63,685 nucleotides of DNA from Bdellovibrionales bacterium (GCA_947380295.1 CANCQK010000017.1:1-63685), one strand, 5' to 3'; shown: positions 34,875 to 44,665, counted from the stretch's first letter. A program made the numbers and translations. Notes: a model not told the origin generated them from the letters alone.

Positions 34875-34919
34875 ACGGCAAGTGGCACAATCAGTGATGA
34901 TGGCCTCTTGCCGTTTTTA
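34875..34919 (+). terminator. Rho-independent terminator of the H1-like gene
   Basis: ACGGCAAG (34875-34882) pairs with CTTGCCGT (34907-34914), with an inner GGC/GCC pairing, and is followed by TTTTAT. Confidence 0.8.
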
Positions 34920-34936
34920 TTTGGAGTGACTCGGTT

Positions 34937-36307
34937 ATGGAAATTAGAGACTCAATTCACGGAATCATTGTCATCAACTCCGAAGAGGTTCCCATCATTG
35001 AGTCTCCGGCCTTTCAAAGGCTCCGGCAGATCAAACAGCTTGGATTTGCTGAAAACTCGTTTCCTGGGGCTCTTCATAGCCGTTTCGCCCACAGCCTCGG
35101 CGCAATGCACACGGCAACTCAAGTTTTTGACCGAATTTTTAGACCCCAATCCAAAACTCAAATTCCATCCATTCCGGCTACCACCGTAGATCGCTGGCGC
35201 TCTGTCCTTCGCCTCGCTGCATTACTCCACGACGTAGGTCATGGCCCTCTTTCTCACACCACTGAGTTTGCCATGCCCGAGGTTCGCCACCTGAACTTAC
35301 CGGATTCGATCCCTATACCAAATCCTGAACGGCAAGCTACGCACGAAGATTACACGTTAAAGATCATCCTAGACTCCCCGCTCAGCCCCATCATGGAAAA
35401 AACAGGGCTCTCCGTCGGCTTCAAACCAATCCATGTCGCCTCACTCATTGAGCCATCCCTCTCAATCGACGATGATTTTTTCATTGAGGCCGTCTGGAAC
35501 TCGGAGAAGAACCAGCCCGAGACCATCGATTTCAGACCCATTCTCCGCCAGATCATTTCCAGCGAACTTGACGCGGATCGAATGGACTACCTGAGGCGAG
35601 ACAGCCTCTACGCAGGCGTCAGCTATGGTCAGTTTGACTTCAACTGGCTCCTGGCTCACCTCACCTACCACACCGATCAAGGTAAAAGTTACCTCTGCCT
35701 CGAGCATCGCGCGCTCTATGCATTTGAAGACTTTTTACTCTCCCGCTTTCACATGTTTTTAATGGTTTATTTTCATCACAAGAGCGTCGTTTTCGACGAA
35801 ATGCTCGCACAGTACTTAGGCAGCCCCGACTGCGACTATCGGCTCCCGGCAGACATTGAAGACTACATCACCCGAACTGATCCACACCTCTCCAACCACC
35901 TCGCTCAAAGCAGCAATCCCTGGGCCCAGCGGATCGTCAATAAACACCCTTACCGCGTACTCATTGAACTCCACAGTGGAATCCCAGCGTCGGCCCGAAG
36001 CGCCTCCAGAGACAAAAAGCTTCTTCAACAGATCGCAGAAGACCTCCAGACTCGCAAAATTCACTCGATCCGCGCCACATCCACCAGCGAGCTCTCAAAA
36101 TACTTTTTGCGACCCGCGGACCCTATCTTCGTCCGCTACGACAATCATTATCAGCCTACCCGCCACATCCCACTCAACGAATGCACTGATCTGTTTGAGA
36201 AATACGGGGAAAAACGAACCCTGTCGCGGATTTACGTCGCCCCCGAAGATTACCTCAGCGCCAAATCCTCTCGTTACGCGGAGCTCACACCGATGACTTC
36301 CACTTAA
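34937..36307 (+). CDS. HD-domain phosphohydrolase (COG1078, YwfO-like)
   Basis: This 456-residue metal-dependent HD protein is related to dNTP triphosphohydrolases. The opening IRDSIHGII is typical. HSRFAHSLGAMH near residues 47-58 gives the first His. LLHDVGHGPLSHTTE near residues 100-114 is the HD motif. SSELDADRMDYLRRDS near residues 209-224 gives the final Asp. Substrate (dNTPs or signalling nucleotides) is unsettled. It overlaps the convergent redoxin gene by 23 bases. Confidence 0.9.
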   Translation: MEIRDSIHGIIVINSEEVPIIESPAFQRLRQIKQLGFAENSFPGALHSRFAHSLGAMHTATQVFDRIFRPQSKTQIPSIPATTVDRWRSVLRLAALLHDVGHGPLSHTTEFAMPEVRHLNLPDSIPIPNPERQATHEDYTLKIILDSPLSPIMEKTGLSVGFKPIHVASLIEPSLSIDDDFFIEAVWNSEKNQPETIDFRPILRQIISSELDADRMDYLRRDSLYAGVSYGQFDFNWLLAHLTYHTDQGKSYLCLEHRALYAFEDFLLSRFHMFLMVYFHHKSVVFDEMLAQYLGSPDCDYRLPADIEDYITRTDPHLSNHLAQSSNPWAQRIVNKHPYRVLIELHSGIPASARSASRDKKLLQQIAEDLQTRKIHSIRATSTSELSKYFLRPADPIFVRYDNHYQPTRHIPLNECTDLFEKYGEKRTLSRIYVAPEDYLSAKSSRYAELTPMTST

Positions 36308-36848
36308 TACTACACCCGATCGCGGGCTTCTGATCTGGAGAGGGTAACTCCCCCGAGACGATGCACTCCAAAGCCTCGCGCAACTCCTGCCGAGTCACGG
36401 CAGATTCGTCTTTCCAGTTGTCATCGAGACGACCCTGGTACTCGAGCACCCAACGACCTTCCCGAGGAGTATAGACATAAAACTCAGGAGTGCACACGGC
36501 CCCATAGGCCCGCGCCACTTCCTGAGTTTCATCTCTTAAGTAAGGAAAAACAAAGCCCTGCTCCCGAGCGCGAGCTTTCATCTGCTCAAAGCTGTCGTCT
36601 GGGTATTTTTGAGCATCGTTCGCATTAATTCCCAACCACTTAACTCCTCGTTCGGCAAACTCGGACGCCAGTCGATTGATCCGCCCTTGAGTGGCAATCA
36701 CATATGGACAGTGATTACAAACAAACGCGATCACCAGAGCTTTAGCTCCTTGAAAATCCGAGAGTCGATAAGTTTGACCGTCTACTCCTGGTAAAGAAAA
36801 CTCAGGAGCAGTCGATCCGAGCTGGATAGGTTGAGAATAAGTCGGCAT
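36285..36848 (-). CDS. Thioredoxin-fold redoxin (PRX-like1 type)
   Basis: This 187-residue protein has no signal peptide. It has FVCNHCPYV near residues 42-50 (CxxC-like redox pair), INANDAQKYPDDS, and CTPEFYVY with the cis-Pro loop. The end IGCSIKWK is conserved in this subfamily. It is likely a thiol reductase or peroxiredoxin-like enzyme. Its ATG is two bases after the ahcY stop, so the two should be cotranscribed. Confidence 0.88.
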   Translation of the reverse strand: MPTYSQPIQLGSTAPEFSLPGVDGQTYRLSDFQGAKALVIAFVCNHCPYVIATQGRINRLASEFAERGVKWLGINANDAQKYPDDSFEQMKARAREQGFVFPYLRDETQEVARAYGAVCTPEFYVYTPREGRWVLEYQGRLDDNWKDESAVTRQELREALECIVSGELPSPDQKPAIGCSIKWKSSV

Positions 36849-36850
36849 TT

Positions 36851-38122
36851 TCAGGTCCCCGCAGAGTAATCGTCGGCGTATTTAGCTTGCTCTGGGGTGA
36901 GCCGATCGAGCTTCATCCCCATTGCGCTTAGCTTAACCAACGCAATTTCTTGATCTTGGGCAGGATCAATATCATAAACCATCGGCTTCATTGTACTTCC
37001 TTCTTTCGCCAAGCGAACCATTCCTAGGAACTGGTTTGCAAAAGACATGTCCATCACCTCGGATGGGTGCCCCTCGGCAGCAGCGAGGTTAATTAGGCGC
37101 CCCTGGGCCAGAACAAAAATCTTTTTGCCGTTCTCAAGAGTGTATTCTTCATTGCTCGGGCGGATTTCGCGCCAATCTTTAGCCAACTCCTTGAGCTGAC
37201 CTAAGTTGATCTCACAGTCATAGTGACCGGTATTGCAGATAATCGCCCCCTCTTTCATGGAGCGGAAGTGGCGATCAACAATGATATCTTTCATCCCTGT
37301 TGCTGTGATAAAAATATCCCCGATCTTGGCAGCCTCATCCATCGTCATGACTTCATACCCTTCGAGGACCGCCTTCAAAGCAGCTGTAGGCTTGATCTCG
37401 GTCACAACCACGCGCGCACCCATCCCGCGGGCACGCATAGCACAACCTCGACCGCAGTGACCAAACCCGGCCACCACGAAAACCTTACCACCGAGCAGGA
37501 CGTTCGTTGAACGAATGATTCCATCGATCGAGCTCTGACCGGTGCCATAAACGTTGTCAAAATCCCATTTCGTCTCAGCATCGTTAATTGCAATGACTGG
37601 GTATTTCAGAGCACCGTCTTTTGCCATGGAGCGCAGTCGATGAACACCGGTGGTGGTCTCCTCTGTGCCTCCCAAAACATACTTGGCCAATTCTGGAAAT
37701 TTAGAATGAACTGTAAAAATCAAATCAGCGCCGTCGTCCAAGGTTAAAGTCGGCTTGAAATCAAGAGTCCGCTCAATCGCCCAGTAAAACTCTTCTTTGT
37801 TCATGCCATGCCATGCATACATAGCGACTTCTTCTGCTAAGGCAGCAGCAATATCATCTTGAGTCGATAATGGATTGCAGCCTGACCAAGCTACTTCTGC
37901 ACCCGCGGCTTTGAGGGTTCTCACCAAAACAGCTGTTTCCTTGGTGACATGAAGACAGCCTGCAACTCGCATCCCTTTCAGAGGGAGCGTTCTTTTAGCC
38001 TCTTCCCTGAGCTTCATCAAAACAGGCATCCGACTCTCTGCCCACTCAATTTTAAGCTTGCCCTGTGCAGCTAAAGCTGGATTTTTTACTTTCGATTTCT
38101 GAACTGTTTCGAGAGAACTCAT
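36851..38122 (-). CDS. ahcY: S-adenosylhomocysteine hydrolase
   Basis: This 423-residue NAD-dependent enzyme splits S-adenosylhomocysteine into adenosine and homocysteine, keeping methylation going (for example for MenG). The N-terminal block LRVAGCLHVTKETAVL is family-like and GFGHCGRGCAMRARGMGA near residues 217-234 binds NAD. The C-terminal KLDRLTPEQAKYADDY is also typical. AGGAGCGATACCC precedes the ATG. No SAH riboswitch pattern was seen upstream. Confidence 0.97.
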   Translation of the reverse strand: MSSLETVQKSKVKNPALAAQGKLKIEWAESRMPVLMKLREEAKRTLPLKGMRVAGCLHVTKETAVLVRTLKAAGAEVAWSGCNPLSTQDDIAAALAEEVAMYAWHGMNKEEFYWAIERTLDFKPTLTLDDGADLIFTVHSKFPELAKYVLGGTEETTTGVHRLRSMAKDGALKYPVIAINDAETKWDFDNVYGTGQSSIDGIIRSTNVLLGGKVFVVAGFGHCGRGCAMRARGMGARVVVTEIKPTAALKAVLEGYEVMTMDEAAKIGDIFITATGMKDIIVDRHFRSMKEGAIICNTGHYDCEINLGQLKELAKDWREIRPSNEEYTLENGKKIFVLAQGRLINLAAAEGHPSEVMDMSFANQFLGMVRLAKEGSTMKPMVYDIDPAQDQEIALVKLSAMGMKLDRLTPEQAKYADDYSAGT

Positions 38123-38287
38123 GGGTATCGCTCCTAAGTTGGGTTGATATTTCAGTGTAGGGTTTATCCTAAAAAGAAAACACCAACAAGATGGTTTATG
38201 AATTTAATACTATCATCATTGGCATAAAAATAGATGGACGTATGGACAAAATTTGCCTATACCCAGGGAAGGGATCGGGGGGACGGT

Positions 38288-39154
38288 ATGAAATCATTGT
38301 ATTTCATCGGTCTGCTTTTTATCGTTTTTTTTGCTATTGCCCAACCATTGGAGGCGTCTCGATTTAAATCAATGGTCAAGTTTTTTGCCGTAGAGTTCGA
38401 GAGTGCAAAGACCTTACGAAACGAACTTCAGAATCTCCCTCACAAGAACAACTCAAACGAGGAACACCTACTCAAGCTGCTAGAAACTTATGTTGATGAG
38501 ATTGGAAAACTTGGAGGGCTCATGAGGGAACATCACGAAGGAAAACCAGTTCCGCCCCAAGAGATTATTCAATCGCTAAAATCGATCAGTAACAGCGAAT
38601 CCCCACTCATGACTGAGATCCAAAAGACTCTTTTTGAGAGCTTCAATTCAACTTTTCTGGAACGACGATCGGAAGAGTTCCGACAATCCAAGAAAGAACC
38701 AGAACGAATCAACCCTGTGTGGGACCGAGCACTCCACAAAAGAGAAATCGACTTTTACAAATGGTTCAAGGGTGAAATCCAATGGAACACCCATCAAGAC
38801 TCCACTCAAGCGAGAAACAGGCAATTTTTTAACTGGCTCGAAGAAAACTTAGACGAGGTTGGAAGCCTCATCGAGCACGACGGTGAAACAGACTTTGACT
38901 GGGCCTACAATAGTCCCTCTTTTACGGCGGAATCGGAGGACCCTCTCCCATCGCCCCTTTCTGAGCCCGAACCAGAGTTCGACAGGAGTCTATCGCTCTC
39001 ACCGATTCGCCTACCTGAACCTCTGATTGAGGCCCCTAGAAAACAGAAAAGAACGCAACCATCAAAATCAGCATGGCAGCAACTCTGGAGCGACATCAAT
39101 TCGACAACATTTCAGGAGTTTAGACGCAAACTCGGTCCAACCCTCATGCGCTGA
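38288..39154 (+). CDS. Exported protein of unknown function
   Basis: This 288-residue protein starts at ATG 38288, chosen for GGGGGGACGG and because it opens a signal peptide (MKSLYFIGLLFIVFFAIA). The body is charged and mostly helical. An acidic Pro/Ser/Glu segment near residues 220-265 precedes a basic end. No family is recognised. It ends 11 bases inside the convergent UDG-like gene. Confidence 0.65.
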   Translation: MKSLYFIGLLFIVFFAIAQPLEASRFKSMVKFFAVEFESAKTLRNELQNLPHKNNSNEEHLLKLLETYVDEIGKLGGLMREHHEGKPVPPQEIIQSLKSISNSESPLMTEIQKTLFESFNSTFLERRSEEFRQSKKEPERINPVWDRALHKREIDFYKWFKGEIQWNTHQDSTQARNRQFFNWLEENLDEVGSLIEHDGETDFDWAYNSPSFTAESEDPLPSPLSEPEPEFDRSLSLSPIRLPEPLIEAPRKQKRTQPSKSAWQQLWSDINSTTFQEFRRKLGPTLMR

Positions 39155-39887
39155 ACAAGGCCTTAAGCTTCTCCTCGGCCACTTGACCGAACCACCCACC
39201 GCGCCTCCACCAAGCGGCTGGATGTGGAATTTTCCCAGCGTACCGAGCCTCTGCTTCAGATAAACCCAGGGCTCGAAGCACTAGCCACTCAGAATCATTA
39301 CCCAAAGAGTAAATTGGCAACTGACTGACCGAAGGATGATTGAGTCGGTTCTTGAGTGACTCAAGGGCAGCCAGGACCTCTGGAGAATCCTTTCGCTTTT
39401 TGAATGAGTAAGGACCACTCACCTTATTAAAACCCAAGTTCTTAGCAGGATCAGCTGCAGGAAATCGCTGAGCCACTTTTGGATCCAGAGGGTACTGGAC
39501 GGCGTTGATTACAACAATTTTGTGCTCCAAACAGAAAGCCGTCAGCGATTGAGCTGACAAGTCCAGTTCTGAGTGACCTGAGCGATTCAAGCTCCCACCG
39601 AGCAACTTGACCATCTTTGACCACCACTGCTTGCCTGCAGCTCCGCAAAGAGGTCGCCTCAAAGTTTCCTTTTCTGGCTCCACCTCCTGAATATGAGGAG
39701 ACTCAGCCACAAAAAGGTAACGAGGCTTCATTTTTTTGAGCTCTGGTCGATCCTCAGGCGAAAGATCAGGAACGCGATACCTTGGATCAGGCTGAATGAC
39801 CCGTATTTGCGAAGATCCCTTTCGCGAAGACCGAAGAGACGACTCTAAAACAGTCAAAGGGTTGAATTCTCCGCACGGTAAGAGCAA
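39144..39887 (-). CDS. Uracil-DNA glycosylase-superfamily-like protein
   Basis: This protein has up to 247 residues. YLFVAESPHIQEVEPE near residues 57-72 and RRPLCGAAGKQWW near 77-89 resemble the G-E-A-P...P-f-v-G-x-A-G pattern of family 4/5 UDGs. GKIPHPAAWW near the end resembles the H-P-S loop. DNA repair is therefore possible but unproven. The first start is TTG 39887 inside fur; a later ATG at 39728 would begin just before the recognised core. It overlaps fur by 34 bases. Confidence 0.6.
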   Translation of the reverse strand: MLLPCGEFNPLTVLESSLRSSRKGSSQIRVIQPDPRYRVPDLSPEDRPELKKMKPRYLFVAESPHIQEVEPEKETLRRPLCGAAGKQWWSKMVKLLGGSLNRSGHSELDLSAQSLTAFCLEHKIVVINAVQYPLDPKVAQRFPAADPAKNLGFNKVSGPYSFKKRKDSPEVLAALESLKNRLNHPSVSQLPIYSLGNDSEWLVLRALGLSEAEARYAGKIPHPAAWWRRGGWFGQVAEEKLKALFSA

Positions 39888-40378
39888 TGGGCATACACGA
39901 CATGCCGATGCCTGACCTCTCGAAAATCGAGCTGTTTCACTAAGGCACTTTGCTGAAGTTCGATTTTTTCGTCATGAAATTCAAAGATCTCATCACAATC
40001 CAAACACACAATATGATCGTGATGGCCTTCATCGAATAACTCGTAGATCACTCGTCCATTCGCATCAGTCAGAGACTCTTTAAGAATCGAGGCATCACAC
40101 AGGACCTTAATACTCCGATAAACGGTAGCAGCGCCAATCCCACTGTGTTTTTTCTTCACTTGCTCGACCAAGCCTTGTGCATCCAAATGACCGCCGGACA
40201 TCAGGATCAACTCAGCAATTTTCCAACGCTGATGGGTATACTTCAGCCCCTGAGAGATCAAATAACTTTTGAGTTGGTTTTGCCAGACCTCTAAAAGCTC
40301 CTCTGAAGGCCTTTTGGCTTCACATCCCTTGGGGCGGCCACAGGGGAGAAATCGAGTTGGAGTCGAGCTCTTAGACAT
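39854..40378 (-). CDS. Fur-family metal-responsive regulator
   Basis: This 174-residue protein has a Fur winged helix near residues 38-95 (KYTHQRWKIAELI, GIGAATVYRSIKVL). The metal-binding HHDHIVCLDC lies near 118-127 and H-R-H near 157. The second C-x-x-C of zinc-structured Fur is absent (only HCSY), while two Cys lie at the N-terminus (CGRPKGC). The sensed signal (iron, zinc or peroxide) is not decided. It leads a unit with the UDG-like gene, which overlaps its end. Confidence 0.9.
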   Translation of the reverse strand: MSKSSTPTRFLPCGRPKGCEAKRPSEELLEVWQNQLKSYLISQGLKYTHQRWKIAELILMSGGHLDAQGLVEQVKKKHSGIGAATVYRSIKVLCDASILKESLTDANGRVIYELFDEGHHDHIVCLDCDEIFEFHDEKIELQQSALVKQLDFREVRHRHVVYAHCSYRAENSTL

Positions 40379-40435
40379 GCCCCACCCATAGCATAGGCGG
40401 GCAATGACCCAAAACAGATTTTCTCAACCTCAAAA

Positions 40436-40681
40436 TTATACCGCGCGAGGAAGGCGATTATCTTTTCTACCCAAAGCAAGCAATACTGTGTAGTTTTTTG
40501 AATTGGGAGCCAAAAGCAGGTTATACTTTAGGAGCTTTTGATCCTTGCCCCAGGCATGATTTGCGAAAGAATACTTTCTAATTTTATGGAGCTGAACAGC
40601 CTTCTTCTCCACATCACTCGAGACCTTCACACTCATCACTTGTTCTCTTGCACTCAGATTCAACTTAGCATCGTAGTCCAC
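40436..40681 (-). CDS. Small protein of unknown function
   Basis: This 81-residue, basic protein starts at GTG 40681 with GAGGTG six bases before it. The sequence (YDAKLNLSAREQVMSVKVSS... and NYTVLLALGRKDNRLPRAV) looks globular, with no family recognised. It lies upstream of fur on the same strand. It may be a real gene, but the short length leaves doubt. Confidence 0.45.
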   Translation of the reverse strand: MDYDAKLNLSAREQVMSVKVSSDVEKKAVQLHKIRKYSFANHAWGKDQKLLKYNLLLAPNSKNYTVLLALGRKDNRLPRAV

Positions 40682-41008
40682 GCAAACACCTCAATTCACA
40701 TTTTTTACTAAGCAAAGAAGATGCCAGCGACCTACCGAAGAAGATCTCGGCTTTAAGGGCAAATGGGGCTATTCATCGAAGAAATTCTCTTGGGCGGGTG
40801 TCTAAAGTTTAGACAACTGACTGATTAATTGCTAATCACCCTCGCCGAGGAGGGAATGGGCTTGAACACTGAACGATTTAGAATTTTGCGAAACAATTGT
40901 GCATTAAAAACTCAAGCTGCCCGCTAGACAAACCGATCCAATCAGTAAGTAGTCCTCCCACCCAAACTATTTAATAGCCTTTTACTGTCTGAACCAGGAG
41001 AAACTGTC
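40682..41008. other. Gap with no certain gene
   Basis: A 23-codon plus-strand frame at 40856-40927 (MGLNTERFRILRNNCALKTQ and on) has AGGAGGG directly before its ATG, but the spacing is too short to be convincing. AGGAGAAACTGTC at the right end is the ribosome site of the next gene. No RNA gene is recognised. Confidence 0.35.
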
Positions 41009-41893
41009 ATGTTTAAAATAAAGAATTCTAAGTCGTCAACCGCTCCCGCATTCGGAAGCATTCTATTTTTTGCAGCCCTCAATTCCGTTGGTTGCAATAA
41101 CAAAACTCAACCCGTCAATCCAGTTCACGTACTCAATTCGTCCGTTACAACGTCCATTGCGCCCAATCAAGATGAATGGATCGACTTTTCAATCACTCTT
41201 TCCACTCAAAACTTTGTAGTTGCGGCGGTAACACTCCCTATTTTGAATCCTCAAAATCCCTCAATTCAATACGGTAGTTTGAACTTACAACCTGTGTTCT
41301 GCTCAACCCCCGCCAACTGCCCTTATGGGAATGGCGCGCAGATTGGCGTCAATCTCAATTTAACCTCGATTACTAGCGCAAAGGGAATTGCTCCACTCCT
41401 TCCGAACGGAGCTGCTCTGCCTGTTGGAGGTCTCCAAAATTCCTCGGTCATTGCTCTACCGGTCGCAAATACAGGAGCAGTCGTTTACTTTGCTTTTGGA
41501 AAGGGAGTGGCAATGCTTGGAACAGCAGTGCCATTCACTCAGATGAATTCTGTGGGACAAACCATACCGGGGGCAAACTTATTTATTCCAGCTACGATCA
41601 CCACCCCAAAGGGAAACTTCACCCTTCTCCCTGGCATTTTTACTGGTCAGGCTCCCAACACCACAGGGATTGGCTTTTTTGCTGACTTAGCAGGCATCAT
41701 CCCTCAAAGCGCAACCTTGACTTCGGTCACAAGGGCGAAACAGGCTACACAATTATCGTCTAAAGCACAGGCACTCAGCATCAAGAGTAACCTTATTTTC
41801 CCCTCCACGGTGCCCTCAACTCAAAAAAGAAACCGGCTCTATCAAGAGCTGATCAACCTAAATCAAAGAGGTGGCTACCTCAACCTGCAGTAG
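41009..41893 (+). CDS. Putative lipoprotein/exported protein, unknown
   Basis: This 294-residue protein has a hydrophobic N-terminal segment (FGSILFFAALN) ending SVGC, a poor but possible lipobox with Cys30. The mature part is rich in N, P, T and G with long beta-like stretches and no Cys-rich domain. I recognise no family. AGGAGAAACTGTC precedes the ATG. It overlaps the convergent HEAT gene by 14 bases. Confidence 0.65.
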   Translation: MFKIKNSKSSTAPAFGSILFFAALNSVGCNNKTQPVNPVHVLNSSVTTSIAPNQDEWIDFSITLSTQNFVVAAVTLPILNPQNPSIQYGSLNLQPVFCSTPANCPYGNGAQIGVNLNLTSITSAKGIAPLLPNGAALPVGGLQNSSVIALPVANTGAVVYFAFGKGVAMLGTAVPFTQMNSVGQTIPGANLFIPATITTPKGNFTLLPGIFTGQAPNTTGIGFFADLAGIIPQSATLTSVTRAKQATQLSSKAQALSIKSNLIFPSTVPSTQKRNRLYQELINLNQRGGYLNLQ

Positions 41894-43712
41894 GACTAAT
41901 TGAAGACTGGGAAGGGGTTTGCAAAAACCTCTTCCTTTCTAAAAGCTCCCTGGACAGTTTAGACAAAACTTCATCGTCGTCCTCTAATTTTTCAACTAAA
42001 AGCCGGTAAGCCTCCTGGCGAACCGCTCCGTCGACCCAATCTATCTTTTCAATCAGATTCAAAGTAGCGAGCTTGACGCCAAAAGCTGGATCACTCAATC
42101 CGGTCAATACCTGTTTCTGAACCTGAGGAGCTAAAACTTTTAACTCGTGTAGAGCATCAATCGCTTGCATGCGGATACAGCCATGCGGGCTTCTCAGGAG
42201 ATCACTGATTAAATCTGCGTCTTCTGAGTTCATCTTCACCAGAGTTCGAACAGCGAGCACGTCTTGATTGCTCAATACCATTCTCAAGAGCTGCTGCTGA
42301 AACTGCTTTCGAACTTCCGGACACTCTGGATTGAGTCGCTCGATCGCCTCGAGGGCGCGGTTCCGAACGGCAGAAACAGAACTTCCTAACGCACCTAAGA
42401 TCTTGACCAGTGCTTTGTTCGCTCGCAAGTCAATCTCAGCACACCAAGAGACTCTCAGTGCATCGACTTGAGGTCGATCCACAAGCCTCAAAACCCGAGG
42501 CAATCCTAAAAAACGAAAATCAGAACCCGAAGCCTCAATGACTTCAGCCAAATACGGAAGGTCGTTCATGACATAGGCTCTTTCCATGCCACGCTGAAAA
42601 TCACCCATTCGGACTGGATCGCCCTGAACGACTTGATGTCTTTTAGATCGAGCAGTCCGCGACCCTAGCATTTGGCCCATGTGATCATAAACAGCTCTAG
42701 GATAGCCATTTACAAATGAGACAGCCGTTTCATGAGAATAAACCCATTCTTTGGATTTCTGCGGATTAAACAGTCTCGCCAAATCGGCTCTACTGAGTAT
42801 CGGTTTTTCAAGGCTCATCCTTTGTTCTTCGCTCAAAAACCGATCTTCAAAAACAGGGTGAGTTGGAAAAACGCCCCCCATATCAATGGCTGCCCCAAAA
42901 AGATCCCCCTGCTTACCACCAAAGAAATCTACGTAATAAGAATTCGGAATTTGCTGAGAAGCCCCGCTTCTCCCTAAATGAGCTTGGCGTCCTACCAAAG
43001 CTGCCCGATCCGCTTTATTCCCCTCTTTCAACACATCGAAGGGGAAGGAAATAATAAAATAACTTTCCACAGTCTCAAAAGAGGGGCCACAACAAGTCGA
43101 TGATTCCAACTCAAAGGACTTTTGAAGTGCTTCAGATCGCACTACCTCAGCAATGGCTTCCCCCAGACTCATCAACCCGTCTGAGTGACTCAAAACTCGA
43201 AGCTCCGATAAAGCATCTTCTGCTCCCCCGGCCTCATGATAGCGTTCGATTTGATTCTCAATGGAATCATCAGAAATCTGAGTATTAACTCCGATCCCCT
43301 TTAAATCAATCAGTCCTAAAGCCAACTGTCCCATACTGACTTGCACCGTGGAAGCGCGGCCACCACCGATCGCTCGATAGCCTATTTTTTCTCGAGAAAG
43401 GTCGAGGGGGATTGATGAGTTTCGAATTCCATTGAGACGGATTTGATCAAAACTCACAAGAGAACAGTTTTGCAAAATCCATTTTTCCAAATCAGCATCT
43501 GCCAGCACTTTTAACTCAGGAAAATCTCGATCTAAAGCCGCTCGATTCATCCATGCGACCTGAGCGCCCCGAACATGGAGCATGATCTCCTCTGAACCCA
43601 CTTGAACGAGTTGCGCAGGAGTACGTGGTAAAAAATTTACATGCGCCCAGCTCGACTCAATACAGAATTGTGCAATCAACGCAAAAAATAAGAAAATCGA
43701 TCGTTTTCTCAT
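41880..43712 (-). CDS. Exported HEAT-repeat protein with faint SelO-like motifs
   Basis: This 610-residue protein has a signal peptide (MRKRSIFLFFALIAQFC..SSWA). Residues 100-200 contain GGGRAS (116), DLKGIG (136) and SDGLMSLGEAIAEVVRSEAL (177-196). These resemble the order of nucleotide-binding, Lys and Glu motifs of SelO pseudokinase AMP transferases (GDGRA, LKGAG, DGRAVLR..REFL.SEAM). From about residue 430 to 595 there are HEAT-like helical repeats (VRNRALEAIERLNPEC, HGCIRMQAIDALHELK, FGVKLATLNLIEKIDW). The SelO link is weak. It follows queF by 31 bases. Confidence 0.6.
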   Translation of the reverse strand: MRKRSIFLFFALIAQFCIESSWAHVNFLPRTPAQLVQVGSEEIMLHVRGAQVAWMNRAALDRDFPELKVLADADLEKWILQNCSLVSFDQIRLNGIRNSSIPLDLSREKIGYRAIGGGRASTVQVSMGQLALGLIDLKGIGVNTQISDDSIENQIERYHEAGGAEDALSELRVLSHSDGLMSLGEAIAEVVRSEALQKSFELESSTCCGPSFETVESYFIISFPFDVLKEGNKADRAALVGRQAHLGRSGASQQIPNSYYVDFFGGKQGDLFGAAIDMGGVFPTHPVFEDRFLSEEQRMSLEKPILSRADLARLFNPQKSKEWVYSHETAVSFVNGYPRAVYDHMGQMLGSRTARSKRHQVVQGDPVRMGDFQRGMERAYVMNDLPYLAEVIEASGSDFRFLGLPRVLRLVDRPQVDALRVSWCAEIDLRANKALVKILGALGSSVSAVRNRALEAIERLNPECPEVRKQFQQQLLRMVLSNQDVLAVRTLVKMNSEDADLISDLLRSPHGCIRMQAIDALHELKVLAPQVQKQVLTGLSDPAFGVKLATLNLIEKIDWVDGAVRQEAYRLLVEKLEDDDEVLSKLSRELLERKRFLQTPSQSSISPTAG

Positions 43713-43743
43713 CGTCTCACTCCCTCATAGAACAATAGCCTGA

Positions 43744-44613
43744 TTACTGCCTAACGAGACGCCCACGCGAAGCTTCGTCCGAGTCCGCTCGATCTTGCAC
43801 ACTCGTCCGATAAGGACTGATATCAAGCCCTCCTCTGCGGGTGTACCGAGCAAAAACCGTTAATGCTTCTGGTTCACACTGTCTTTGAATATCCATGAAA
43901 ATTCGCTCCACACACTGCTCATGAAATTCATTATGATCTCGAAGTGACACCACGTACTTTAAAAGTCCTTCGTGATCAATTTGCTTTCCTGTGTAGGTGA
44001 TCTGTAAACTTCCCCAATCTGGCTGCCCCGTCACTAAACAGTTGGACTTCAGGAGATGAGTATGCAAGGTTTCGGTGGTTCGAACTCCATTCACTTTCAG
44101 CAACGATGGATCGGGTTGATATTGATCACACTCCACATCTAATTGATCCAAATTGATCCCCGGCAGCGCGGGAATCTCAGTCGACGCTAGAGAAAGACTA
44201 AACAGCGCGACTCCAACTGGCACTCCTGCACCTTGAGACAAATCCTCACGCATCAAGGACAGCACGTGTCCAACAGACTCAAACTTGGATTGATTAAATG
44301 AGTTGAGATAAAGCTTAAATGACTTAGACTCAATCAAAAATGGTGACTCGCACGGAAACTTAAATTCCCCAATCGCGACCTCCGGCTTACCCTTTGGGTT
44401 GAGCCACGAAATCTCAAACCCTCTCCAAAAATCAGAACCATAAAAGGGCAAAGCCCCCGTAATGCCAATCTCATCTCGCTTGGACTTGCGAGGGAGCGGA
44501 AACAGTAGAGAGGGGGTGTAGGTGCTAATATAAGTCGATTTTTTTCCGAGCGGAGCCGAAGTGAGCAGTGATTCAGTCTTGCTGGTGTGATTTTTATTTC
44601 CTGAGTTTGTCAT
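43744..44613 (-). CDS. queF: NADPH-dependent 7-cyano-7-deazaguanine reductase, long form
   Basis: This 289-residue enzyme reduces preQ0 to preQ1 in queuosine synthesis. The two-domain (YqcD) form is shown by [27 protein letters not shown] and [20 protein letters not shown], then [16 protein letters not shown] with the active-site Cys. [13 protein letters not shown] and [13 protein letters not shown] complete it. The N-terminal 20 residues are extra. folE elsewhere in the window supplies the same pathway. No preQ1 riboswitch was recognised upstream. Confidence 0.96.
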   Translation of the reverse strand: MTNSGNKNHTSKTESLLTSAPLGKKSTYISTYTPSLLFPLPRKSKRDEIGITGALPFYGSDFWRGFEISWLNPKGKPEVAIGEFKFPCESPFLIESKSFKLYLNSFNQSKFESVGHVLSLMREDLSQGAGVPVGVALFSLSLASTEIPALPGINLDQLDVECDQYQPDPSLLKVNGVRTTETLHTHLLKSNCLVTGQPDWGSLQITYTGKQIDHEGLLKYVVSLRDHNEFHEQCVERIFMDIQRQCEPEALTVFARYTRRGGLDISPYRTSVQDRADSDEASRGRLVRQ

Positions 44614-44636
44614 TTTTTCCAGTTATTAACTTTGAA

Positions 44637-44665
44637 TTGGCTTTTTGTGAACGACAAAATACAAT
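44637..44665 (+). promoter_or_regulatory. Leaderless promoter of the thioesterase gene
   Basis: TTGGCT (44637-44642), 17 bases, TACAAT (44660-44665), then six bases to ATG 44672. There is no ribosome site. Confidence 0.6.

Noticed and set aside
38123..38287. SAH riboswitch before ahcY
   Set aside because: No matching conserved core or pseudoknot was seen.
38275..38287. GGGGGGACGG before ATG 38288 as another repeat-group copy
   Set aside because: It is explained by the ribosome binding site; the downstream half of the repeat is missing.
1113..39885. ATTGAATTCTCCGCAC-like 15-base match between 1113 and about 39863
   Set aside because: Exact 15-mers are expected by chance in a 64-kb window on both strands, and the contexts are unrelated.
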